Assembly: GCA_937951455.1 (NCBI GenBank)
Contig: CALFBU010000238.1
Location: 1-21,520, forward strand
Reading direction: 5' to 3'
Origin: an uncultured Rhizobiaceae group bacterium
GTDB lineage: Bacteria > Pseudomonadota > Alphaproteobacteria > Rhizobiales > Rhizobiaceae
Length of the DNA: 21,520 nt
Positions 14,971 to 21,520 of this stretch are shown here, in pieces (positions within the stretch are counted from its first letter, which is position 1; each line of letters starts with the position of its first letter). Made by a program: the position numbers and the translations under genes. Below the pieces are notes generated by a model. That model saw only the letters and a list, made by a program, of their open reading frames with translations. It did no database searches and was not told the origin of the DNA.

Positions 14971-15390
14971 ATGGTATTGGAGCCGGACTTGTCTAAACAC
15001 CGGCAGATTTCCGAGTTAACTTCAAAAAGAGTTCCAACACTCAAGAAGCGCTCGGAATTTTTGCGTTTAAGGGCAGGAAAACGTTATTCAGCCAAATCAT
15101 TTATTTTGGAAGCAAAAGCTTCTGAAACGCATAGAAACACAGAGTATTCGCGTGTAGGCTATACGGTAACCAAAAAAGTAGGAAACGCAGTTGTTCGTAA
15201 TCGTATACGCCGCAGGTTAAGAGAAGCTGTTTCCAAGACATTTGCAGAAAAATCCTTGCCCACTCATGACTATGTTCTTATAGGGAAATATGGTGCATTA
15301 ACCCAAAATTTTGCATCAATTTTAAAGGATTTAGAACAGGCACTTGACCATGTTCATAGGAACGGGGCAAAAGGCTCTAGGAAAAACTAA
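14971..15390 (+). CDS. rnpA: Ribonuclease P protein component
   Basis: Protein partner of the RNase P RNA in 5' processing of tRNA precursors. It is up to 139 residues with the signature RNR helix GNAVVRNRIRRRLREA (71-86) and the central-cleft motif LKKRSEFLRL (24-33). The start is unsure: the ATG at 14971 has no ribosome site, while an in-frame TTG at 14989 (beginning MSKHRQ) has GGAG 8 bases upstream. The TTG would give 133 residues and lose nothing conserved. The body of the protein is complete. Sits between rpmH and yidC, likely in one transcript with both. Confidence 0.95.
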   Translation: MVLEPDLSKHRQISELTSKRVPTLKKRSEFLRLRAGKRYSAKSFILEAKASETHRNTEYSRVGYTVTKKVGNAVVRNRIRRRLREAVSKTFAEKSLPTHDYVLIGKYGALTQNFASILKDLEQALDHVHRNGAKGSRKN

Positions 15391-15456
15391 AAATTCGGGC
15401 GATGCGGCACATAACATCTCCCACAAAACCAAATATACGTAACGGGACTAAAACTT

Positions 15457-17238
15457 ATGAACGGCAATAATAGTAATACGTTTCTGGCAATCGGGCTTTC
15501 CGTTCTTGTGCTGGTTCTATGGCAGGTTTTCTACATTGGACCCATCGTCGAAGAAGAACGCAAGCAAGCCGAAATTATCGCCCAGCGTGAAGCGGTGCAA
15601 TCCGGTCAGGCCTCACCTTCGGATAATGCCGCCATTCCGCAGAGCGATACCACGACAGCGCAAGCACCCGCGTCCAATAATGAAAGCGAAGCTGAAGAAG
15701 AAAAACGTCTTACAATTGACACAGAACTTCTCATCGGTTCGCTTAACTTGCGCGGTGCGCGCATTGATGATCTTCGTTTGAAAAAATACAAAGTGGAAAA
15801 CACTGAAGAGTCACCGCTTATTACACTTCTTTCACCACGCAACAGCAGTAATCCTTATTTTGCAGAATTTGGGTATTTGAACTCACCAACTGCCGGTGAA
15901 GTTCCAAGTGCCAATACCGTCTGGAATGCAAGTGCAAATACTCTGGGCGCAAACTCGAGCGTTACGCTGGATTGGACAAATGACAAGGGTATTCGATTTG
16001 AACGTGAAATCGCGCTTGATGATAAATACATGTTCACGATCACAGATCGTATTGCCAATACATCTTCTGATCCGGTCGAATTAACCCCCTACGGTCGCAT
16101 CGCGCGTTTTGGTGAACCGGACACGCAAGGTATTTTCGTTTTGCATGAAGGCCTGATTGGCCACTTTGGCGATGATGAGTATGAAGAAGTTGATTATGAT
16201 GACGTGCGCGAAGCCAAAGAAATTTCTCTGGCAAGAACGCCAAGAGGTTGGCTCGGCATCACTGATAAATATTGGGCTGCGGCGCTTATCCCTGGCACTT
16301 CTTTCAAGCCTAGATTTTTCCACTCTGATACCGGTGCTGAACTTTTCCAAACAGACTTTGTTGGTGAAGTAACAAGCATTGCTGCCGGTAGCACGAGTGA
16401 GGTAAGCAACAAGCTGTTTGCGGGTGCCAAGGTAACCGAGATCATTGACGGTTATCAGGAAGACCTGAACATTCATAACTTTGATCTGATGATTGATTGG
16501 GGCTGGTTCTACTTTATCACGAAGCCACTCTTCTGGCTCATCCACTGGCTACACGGAATATTTGGAAACTTCGGTGTCGCGATCCTTGGTGCAACTGTTA
16601 TCATCAAGGCAATCTTCCTGCCGCTAGCTAATATGTCTTACGCCTCCATGGCGAAGATGAAAAAGGTTCAGCCAGAAATGACCGAAATGCGTGAGCGTTA
16701 TGGTGATGACAAGATGAAGCAGCAACAGGAAATGATGGCGATTTATAAACGCGAGAAGATTAATCCAGCTGCGGGCTGTCTACCGATGCTTGTGCAAATT
16801 CCGGTCTTCTTTGCCCTCTACAAGGTGTTGTTTGTCACCATTGAAATGCGCCATGCGCCATTCTTTGGCTGGATTCAGGATTTGGCCGCGCCAGACCCAA
16901 CATCAATATTCAACCTGTTTGGCCTATTACCGTTTGAAGTGGGTGGTTTATTCCTGGTTGGTATTTGGCCGGTAATCATGGGTATTACCATGTTCCTGCA
17001 ATTCCAGATGAACCCTGCCCCGCCGGATCCTACACAGGCCATGATCTTTAAATGGTTGCCGCTTGTCTTTACGTTCATGCTGGCATCTTTCCCAGCTGGT
17101 CTCGTAATCTACTGGGCTTGGAACAACACATTGAGCCTTATCCAACAGGGCATCATCATGAAGCGTCATGGTGCAGAGCTAGCTCTCATGGACAATCTCA
17201 AAGGCTTGTTCAAACGTAAGCCGAAAGAAACTTCTTAA
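15457..17238 (+). CDS. yidC: Membrane protein insertase YidC
   Basis: Inserts and folds proteins in the inner membrane, alone or with SecYEG. It is 593 residues, typical for Gram-negative YidC. Layout: N-terminal helix (about 9-28), low-complexity Ala/Ser/Gln linker (40-80), periplasmic P1 domain (about 85-340), then the conserved five-helix core from about 350: [18 protein letters not shown], coiled cytoplasmic hairpin [12 protein letters not shown]...RYGDDK (397-419), [19 protein letters not shown] (440-458), and [13 protein letters not shown] (545-557). The basic residue in the hydrophilic groove (Arg366 in E. coli) is Lys384 here. Start ATG at 15457 with GGGA about 10 bases upstream. Sixty-six bases follow rnpA without a yidD gene. 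The next gene starts 2 bases after its stop. Confidence 0.97.
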   Translation: MNGNNSNTFLAIGLSVLVLVLWQVFYIGPIVEEERKQAEIIAQREAVQSGQASPSDNAAIPQSDTTTAQAPASNNESEAEEEKRLTIDTELLIGSLNLRGARIDDLRLKKYKVENTEESPLITLLSPRNSSNPYFAEFGYLNSPTAGEVPSANTVWNASANTLGANSSVTLDWTNDKGIRFEREIALDDKYMFTITDRIANTSSDPVELTPYGRIARFGEPDTQGIFVLHEGLIGHFGDDEYEEVDYDDVREAKEISLARTPRGWLGITDKYWAAALIPGTSFKPRFFHSDTGAELFQTDFVGEVTSIAAGSTSEVSNKLFAGAKVTEIIDGYQEDLNIHNFDLMIDWGWFYFITKPLFWLIHWLHGIFGNFGVAILGATVIIKAIFLPLANMSYASMAKMKKVQPEMTEMRERYGDDKMKQQQEMMAIYKREKINPAAGCLPMLVQIPVFFALYKVLFVTIEMRHAPFFGWIQDLAAPDPTSIFNLFGLLPFEVGGLFLVGIWPVIMGITMFLQFQMNPAPPDPTQAMIFKWLPLVFTFMLASFPAGLVIYWAWNNTLSLIQQGIIMKRHGAELALMDNLKGLFKRKPKETS

Positions 17239-17240
17239 TT

Positions 17241-17906
17241 ATGTTGGATGATAAGCCAAATGAATTTAGCCAAGCCGCTCTTGAAAAAGGGCGGCTTTTG
17301 TTTGCCAGAGGATGGGAATTTCTGCTCGGCGTGCCCTCGATGAAATTCATGCCACCAGAAGGCCCTGCAGAGATTGCGTTTGCAGGACGCTCCAATGTTG
17401 GCAAATCCTCGCTGATAAATGCACTCGTCAATCAAAAAGGTTTGGCGCGTACTTCAAATACACCCGGGCGAACCCAAGAGCTTAACTACTTCATTCCCAA
17501 AGGTGGCGGTGACGATGATGTGCCGGAATATGCCATCGTTGACATGCCTGGCTATGGCTACGCAAAAGCACCCAAGGCGCAAGTGGAAGCCTGGACGCGG
17601 CTTGTGTTTTCCTATCTTCGCGGACGCACAACCCTGCGTCGTGTCTTCATTTTGATAGATTCCCGCCATGGCATCAAAAAGAACGACGAAGAAGTTTTCA
17701 AGATGATGGACAAGGCTGCATGTTCTTATCAGGTAGTGCTGACAAAATCTGACAAGATTAAAGTGGCCGCTCTGGAAAAACTTCAAGTAGAGACGCTCAC
17801 CAAACTTTCGAAACATGTTGCTGCGTATCCTGAAGTTCTCACCACCTCATCGGAAAAAGGTGAAGGCATGGCAGAACTTCGCGCTGTGATTGCATCCGTT
17901 TTTTAG
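17241..17906 (+). CDS. yihA: Ribosome-biogenesis GTPase YihA/YsxC (EngB)
   Basis: GTPase needed for large-subunit ribosome assembly in many bacteria. It is 221 residues with all G-motifs: G1 GRSNVGKSS (49-57), G2 region TSNTPGRTQ (71-79), G3 DMPGYGY (101-107), G4 TKSD (168-171) and G5 TSSEKGEG (202-209). The length is normal for the family. The ATG is two bases after the yidC stop, with no separate ribosome site, so it is likely coupled to yidC. In related genomes it is followed by argB; here a regulator and a small membrane-protein gene come between. Confidence 0.96.
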   Translation: MLDDKPNEFSQAALEKGRLLFARGWEFLLGVPSMKFMPPEGPAEIAFAGRSNVGKSSLINALVNQKGLARTSNTPGRTQELNYFIPKGGGDDDVPEYAIVDMPGYGYAKAPKAQVEAWTRLVFSYLRGRTTLRRVFILIDSRHGIKKNDEEVFKMMDKAACSYQVVLTKSDKIKVAALEKLQVETLTKLSKHVAAYPEVLTTSSEKGEGMAELRAVIASVF

Positions 17907-17924
17907 GGCAAAGTATTTTTTCAC

Positions 17925-17953
17925 TTGTAGCAGAACGTTTGTTCTGTTAACTA
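17925..17953 (+). promoter_or_regulatory. Promoter with palindromic operator for the tetR operon
   Basis: TTGTAG (17925-17930) and TAACTA (17948-17953) are spaced by exactly 17 bases. The spacer is almost wholly a perfect palindrome, CAGAAC-GTTT-GTTCTG (17931-17946). A repressor bound there would shut the promoter, the classic layout for a self-controlling TetR protein. With this -10 box transcription would start about 17960, at or next to the ATG (17959), suggesting a leaderless message; no ribosome site precedes the ATG. The sequence is seen; binding is inferred. Confidence 0.6.
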
Positions 17954-17958
17954 AACTT

Positions 17959-18552
17959 ATGCCGAGAAAAAAAACACACAACAAAGAGACCATTACCAAA
18001 GCAGCCATGTGGCAATTTTGGAATCATGGATATTTTGCAACCTCCATGGATGACTTGGTAAAAGTTACTGGTGCTAGCCGACATGCTATTTACTCAGAAA
18101 CCGGAGGCAAGCATGCATTATACTTGGCCTGCCTAGATGGATACAAAAATGAAATCGTTAGCCCAGCCTTTCGTGGCGTAGAAGCACAAAACGCCAATTT
18201 GCAATCCATTGAAGACTACTTTTTATTCCAAATTTCAAGGGCAGAAGAAATAGGGACGCCTTTTCCCGGATGTCTCATGGCTAATACCATGACTGAAACT
18301 GGCCCCCATGATCGCACCGTGATGGACATCGTAAAGTCTCATAATAAAAGACTAGAGCTGGGTTTTTTAAATGCTTTAAAGAATAGTAATCAGAGAAATT
18401 TATTGGATACCGAAATGATTGAATTGTCCAAGTTTACGGCTACTTCAGCTCAGGGACTGTGGTCTTTCTCACGCTCCCTTAATGATGTTACCCCGCTTCG
18501 ATCTTACACAAAAACATTGATGCAACTTCTAGATAGAAAGATAGTATTATGA
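17959..18552 (+). CDS. TetR/AcrR-family transcriptional regulator
   Basis: Probable repressor, 197 residues. The N-terminal helix-turn-helix is clear at about 10-56: YFATSMDDLVKVTGASRHAIY (25-45) then the KHALYLACL helix. The ligand-binding C-terminal half includes PFPGCLMANT (101-110), a motif common in one TetR branch. The ATG at 17959 is chosen because it starts a normal TetR N-terminus; an upstream in-frame TTG at 17890 lies within yihA. A palindrome in the promoter spacer suggests self-repression. Its TGA overlaps the ATG of the next gene (ATGA), so the membrane protein is probably its main target. The inducer is unknown. It sits inside an otherwise conserved housekeeping run and looks like an insertion. 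Confidence 0.92.
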   Translation: MPRKKTHNKETITKAAMWQFWNHGYFATSMDDLVKVTGASRHAIYSETGGKHALYLACLDGYKNEIVSPAFRGVEAQNANLQSIEDYFLFQISRAEEIGTPFPGCLMANTMTETGPHDRTVMDIVKSHNKRLELGFLNALKNSNQRNLLDTEMIELSKFTATSAQGLWSFSRSLNDVTPLRSYTKTLMQLLDRKIVL

Positions 18553-19010
18553 CGCATCTTGCTAATACAGAGACTTTTGAAAAACCATTTTTCACACGTG
18601 CATTTCTACTCACGCTTCTCGTCAATGCAGTTTGGATCAATGCCTCAGAAATTTTACGCTATTTTCTATTCGTGATGCCGATGATGCAGGAAGCTTTTCC
18701 GCAGGTTACTAATATTGCTCCCATGAACTTACCAGTTTTCATGATCTGGGGCATCTGGGATACAATTTTGCTCTTTGCAGTCACTGGTTTTTCTTGGCTT
18801 TACCTCAAAAATTTTGGCCGAAGTATTGAAAACGCTTTAAAAGCAGCAACACTTTTGTGGTTGGCTATCTTTGTTATCTTATGGCTTGGGCTTTTCAACA
18901 TGAACCTGGCTACATTGCAAATTCTTATGGTTGCTTTACCCTTGGCTTGGTTTGAACTTGCAATTGCTGCTTTGATCGTAAACTGGGGCATGATTAGGTT
19001 CTCAAAATAG
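18549..19010 (+). CDS. Small four-helix membrane protein of unknown function
   Basis: I do not recognise the family. It is 153 residues, with about four hydrophobic segments at roughly 16-45, 61-86, 97-117 and 121-147, a short N-terminus and a basic C-terminal end (RFSK). Trp and Phe are frequent, and there is no signal peptide, cysteine cluster or obvious catalytic motif. Charged residues within or beside helices include Glu34, Arg37, Asp71 and Glu136. Four-base overlap with tetR means translational coupling, so its amount should follow the regulator. Plausible roles are a small transporter, a membrane-stress protein or an efflux partner, but none is supported by a motif. Confidence 0.82.
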   Translation: MTHLANTETFEKPFFTRAFLLTLLVNAVWINASEILRYFLFVMPMMQEAFPQVTNIAPMNLPVFMIWGIWDTILLFAVTGFSWLYLKNFGRSIENALKAATLLWLAIFVILWLGLFNMNLATLQILMVALPLAWFELAIAALIVNWGMIRFSK

Positions 19011-19049
19011 AGCCAGCCCGTTGCTCATATGAAATTTTAGAGTTATGAC

Positions 19050-19070
19050 ATTCACCTGAAACAGGCGAAT
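19050..19070 (+). promoter_or_regulatory. Hairpin covering the argB ribosome binding site
   Basis: ATTCACCTG-AAA-CAGGCGAAT forms a 9-position stem with one mismatch around a 3-base loop. The right arm contains the likely ribosome site AGGCGA, 9 bases before the ATG. The stem could dampen argB translation, or be chance. A possible promoter (TTGCTC at 19021-19026, 17 bases, TATGAC at 19044-19049) lies just upstream. Confidence 0.35.
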
Positions 19071-19075
19071 ATATC

Positions 19076-19981
19076 ATGACTGAAAAAACTGAAACCGAAG
19101 GCCTTCATGAGGCAGAAATTCTTGCGCAGGCTCTGCCCTATATGCAACGCTATGCAGGGCGAACAGTGGTCGTTAAATACGGCGGCAATGCTATGGGGGA
19201 TGAAAGTCTCGGCAAGGCTTTTTGTCGTGATATCGCGCTCTTGAAACAAGCAGGTGTCCACCCGGTTGTGGTGCACGGCGGCGGCCCTCAGATTGGCTCC
19301 ATGCTCGATAAGATGGGTATCAAATCAGAATTTAAAGACGGGCTTCGCGTCACCGATCAAGCGACAATCGAGATTGTGGAGATGGTGCTTGCTGGCTCTA
19401 TCAATAAATCCATCGTCGCCAATATCAATGCGGAAGGCGCGCGCGCTGTCGGGCTTTGCGGCAAAGACGGTAATATGGTGCTTGTTGAAAAACTTCGCCG
19501 CACGTCTGTTGATCCGAATTCCAACATTGAGCGCATCGTTGATTTGGGCTTTGTCGGCGAACCGAAAGAAGTCGATTCCACGGTCCTTGATCTGGTAATT
19601 GAAGCAGGGCTTATTCCGGTTGTTGCCCCCGTGTGCTTCGGTCGCGATGGCAAGACTTATAACGTCAATGCGGATACGTTCGCGGGCGTACTGGCAAGCG
19701 CTCTGGATGCCAAGCGCCTGTTGTTCCTGACCGATATCGAAGGGGTTCTGGATAATGACAAAAACCTGATCAAGGAACTGACCATCAAGGATGCGGAAGC
19801 GCTGATTAAAGACGGCACGATCAACGGCGGCATGATCCCGAAAGTACGCACCTGTATAGATGCACTTGGTGATGAGGATGAAGGGGTGGAAGGCGTTGTA
19901 ATTGTCAACGGCAAGAAACCACATGCCGTTCTCCTGGAATTATTCACCGAGCACGGTGCTGGTACCATCATCAAGCCATAA
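19076..19981 (+). CDS. argB: Acetylglutamate kinase
   Basis: Phosphorylates N-acetylglutamate, the second step of arginine synthesis, in the cytoplasm. It is 301 residues. Seen: [10 protein letters not shown] with Lys34 (31-40), HGGGPQI (67-73), the acetylglutamate-binding YNVNAD (195-200), LTDIEGVLD (218-226), and GGMIPKV with Lys256 (251-257), ending TEHGAGTII. An N-terminal helix of about 25 residues precedes the kinase core, the feature of arginine-inhibited hexameric forms, so feedback by arginine is likely. The ATG at 19076 has AGGCGA 9 bases upstream, partly within a hairpin. In related genomes it follows yihA directly; here it probably has its own promoter. Convergent with the EamA gene, 5 bases apart. 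Confidence 0.97.
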   Translation: MTEKTETEGLHEAEILAQALPYMQRYAGRTVVVKYGGNAMGDESLGKAFCRDIALLKQAGVHPVVVHGGGPQIGSMLDKMGIKSEFKDGLRVTDQATIEIVEMVLAGSINKSIVANINAEGARAVGLCGKDGNMVLVEKLRRTSVDPNSNIERIVDLGFVGEPKEVDSTVLDLVIEAGLIPVVAPVCFGRDGKTYNVNADTFAGVLASALDAKRLLFLTDIEGVLDNDKNLIKELTIKDAEALIKDGTINGGMIPKVRTCIDALGDEDEGVEGVVIVNGKKPHAVLLELFTEHGAGTIIKP

Positions 19982-19986
19982 CACGC

Positions 19987-20889
19987 TTATATCAACACCA
20001 GCAAAATGATGCCGGCAGTGATTAAAATGCATCCTATGACTTCCAGCCGATTGATGGCTTCTTTAAAAAAGAAAACAGATGTTGCAAATGTGAAGATCAT
20101 TTCGATTTGCGCTACGACTTTTACGAGTGCTGCTTGTTGAAGCGTGAAAGCTGTAAACCAACCAAAAGACGCGGTAGCACCAGCAAAGCCGACTGCAAGG
20201 GCAGGTTTCCATGCCTTTAGTATTTTAGGCAACTCGTCTCTTTGAAAGATGCTCATCCAAAGTAACATCATCAAGGTTTGCAAGGTGATTGCATATAATA
20301 ATGTGGTGGAAGATTGTACCATGAAAAATTCGTGGTCGATGGATAAAGATGCTTCACGATAACTCACAGCTGATAATCCGAATAAAGTGCCTGAAGCCAG
20401 GCCAATAAGCGCAGTACGACTGAGTACGGATGTGAAGACTGTTTTTAACGTGATGGCAGACCGGGCAACTGATATCATCATCACGCCAATGATGCTTACG
20501 CAGATTGCAAGAATGCTGCCTAAAGATAATTTTTCGCCAAAAAGTATCAAGGCAAAAATGGCAGTTTGAGCCGGCTCCGTTCTTGAATAAGCGGTTCCAA
20601 CGGTGAAATTCCTAAACGAAAAGAGATAGACGAGCAGAAACGTTGCAAGGATTTGCGCACAAGAGGCAATTGTTGCCCATAGAAAAAATTTGAAGGTTAA
20701 GTCTGGGAGTTGAAAACCGAAACCATAAATCAATATGTACCAATAGAGAAATGCAAAGGGGACGCCAAAACCAAATCGCACAAACGTAGCGCCTGTCGAA
20801 CCCATCACATTTTTTAAGTGCTTTTGAAGACTTGAGCGAATGTTTTGCAGAAAAGCCGCTGCTACGGTGATGATTATCCAAAGGTTCAT
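19987..20889 (-). CDS. EamA/DMT-family transporter
   Basis: Drug/metabolite transporter-type permease, 300 residues, almost entirely hydrophobic with about ten predicted helices in two EamA halves (about 1-140 and 155-300). The second half ends with VVAQIEMIFTFATSVFFFKE (254-273), the usual EamA helix-9 pattern, and the first half has the matching TEPAQTAIFALILFGEKLSLG. Substrate cannot be told; families of this type export amino acids or other metabolites. Transcribed against argB and away from the HAD gene, with a 57-base gap to the latter. As I recall the argB-HAD pair is adjacent in relatives, so this gene may be a later insertion. The ATG at 20889 has no strong ribosome site. Confidence 0.88.
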   Translation of the reverse strand: MNLWIIITVAAAFLQNIRSSLQKHLKNVMGSTGATFVRFGFGVPFAFLYWYILIYGFGFQLPDLTFKFFLWATIASCAQILATFLLVYLFSFRNFTVGTAYSRTEPAQTAIFALILFGEKLSLGSILAICVSIIGVMMISVARSAITLKTVFTSVLSRTALIGLASGTLFGLSAVSYREASLSIDHEFFMVQSSTTLLYAITLQTLMMLLWMSIFQRDELPKILKAWKPALAVGFAGATASFGWFTAFTLQQAALVKVVAQIEMIFTFATSVFFFKEAINRLEVIGCILITAGIILLVLI

Positions 20890-20946
20890 GCGCCTAGAAG
20901 TGCATCAGCTCTCGCATTAGGTCAAGAAACATGGCAAGGAAGCCAC

Positions 20947-21520
20947 ATGGAAAATTTCAAGAATATTGATACGTGGGTCTTTGACCTCGACAACACACTT
21001 TACCCACGACATTGCGATCTTTTTAGCCAGATTGATGTGCTCATGACGGGATATGTTTCTGATCTTACAGGGCTTGATAGGGTGGAAGCAAGGAAGCTGC
21101 AAAAAGATTTATACCGCGACTACGGCACGACATTGCGCGGATTAATGGAAACCAAGAACATCGATCCGCAAGGCTTTTTGGATGTAGTACACGATATTGA
21201 TTATTCGCCCTTGCCGAAAAACCCGGAATTAAATGACATTTTGGCAAAGCTACCCGGTCGCCGTCTGATTTATACCAATGGCTCCGTCAAACACGCAACA
21301 GATACGCTAACTGCCATGGATGTTGATCCGGGTCTTTTTGAAGGCATGTTTGATATCGTGGCTTCCAACTTTGAGCCAAAACCAAAAGCAGAACCTTTTG
21401 CGAAGTTTTTGAAAGATCACGGTGTAAACGCAAAATCTGCGGCGATGTTCGAAGACCTGCCCCGCAACCTGGAACCCGCCAAAGCAAACGGCATGGTAAC
21501 CGTTCTAATCACCCCGCAAA
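20947..21520 (+). CDS. HAD-superfamily pyrimidine 5'-nucleotidase-like hydrolase, 3' end cut by window edge
   Basis: Haloacid-dehalogenase-fold phosphatase; relatives of this group dephosphorylate pyrimidine nucleoside monophosphates. The visible 191 residues hold motif I FDLDNTLY with Asp13 and Asp15, motif II YTNGS (109-113), the motif III lysine region EPKPKAEPF (143-151), and motif IV MFEDLPRN (167-174). Typical proteins are about 220-235 residues, so only a short C-terminal piece is missing. The ATG at 20947 has AAGGA 8 bases upstream; the earlier ATG at 20931 is out of frame. Divergent from the EamA gene. In Rhizobiales as I remember it, this gene follows argB and precedes dapD. Confidence 0.9.
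   Translation, partial: MENFKNIDTWVFDLDNTLYPRHCDLFSQIDVLMTGYVSDLTGLDRVEARKLQKDLYRDYGTTLRGLMETKNIDPQGFLDVVHDIDYSPLPKNPELNDILAKLPGRRLIYTNGSVKHATDTLTAMDVDPGLFEGMFDIVASNFEPKPKAEPFAKFLKDHGVNAKSAAMFEDLPRNLEPAKANGMVTVLITPQ

Noticed and set aside
16081..16545. 154-residue minus-strand frame inside yidC
   Set aside because: Antisense shadow of a well-conserved gene; no ribosome site or domain pattern.
1..21520. Mobile elements, phage genes, CRISPR arrays, toxin-antitoxin or defence systems
   Set aside because: No transposase or integrase motif, no terminal inverted repeats, no regularly spaced repeats and no recognised defence protein was seen on either strand.

Overview
The window reads as chromosomal DNA of an alphaproteobacterium, most likely of the order Hyphomicrobiales (Rhizobiales). 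The best evidence is the run rpmH-rnpA-yidC-yihA-argB followed by a HAD pyrimidine 5'-nucleotidase-like gene, an order I remember from Rhizobium/Brucella-type chromosomes. The base composition is moderate and leans towards AT. I saw no insertion sequence, phage gene, integrase, CRISPR array or rRNA. The species cannot be fixed from sequence alone.

Left part (1-10571): a polyamine uptake and breakdown island built around one divergent control region (about 5005-5162). Leftward lies a putrescine-type ABC transporter: potF (binding protein), potG (ATPase), potH and potI (permeases). An FMN-dependent 2-hydroxyacid oxidase cut by the window edge follows directly. Rightward lie a SpuC-like putrescine:pyruvate aminotransferase, two tandem and clearly different glutamine-synthetase-fold enzymes (gamma-glutamylpolyamine synthetase type), and a PuuB-like FAD oxidase. 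Together they would import putrescine or related amines, then transaminate them directly or glutamylate and oxidise them. The aldehyde dehydrogenase and the gamma-glutamyl-GABA hydrolase that would finish the route are not in the window. The divergent region carries overlapping inverted repeats that look like operators, and a perfect 14-bp stem-loop separates potF from potG.

Middle (10582-14461): a tRNA-Arg(ACG) gene on the minus strand, then a minus-strand operon read as TVP38/TMEM64 membrane protein, mercuric-reductase/lipoamide-dehydrogenase-like flavoprotein, and orphan membrane histidine kinase. This is the least understood set in the window. The flavoprotein keeps its redox-active CxxxxC but has Tyr where lipoamide dehydrogenase and glutathione reductase have their catalytic His. 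The membrane protein has an unusual Cys pair in a loop.

Right part (14620-21520): the housekeeping run. A strong sigma70-like promoter precedes rpmH, rnpA, yidC and yihA. Between yihA and argB sits a TetR-family regulator translationally coupled to a small four-helix membrane protein, with a perfect palindrome filling the spacer of its own promoter. After argB a convergent EamA-type transporter gene separates argB from the HAD hydrolase gene, which runs off the right edge. Both look like additions to an older conserved gene order.
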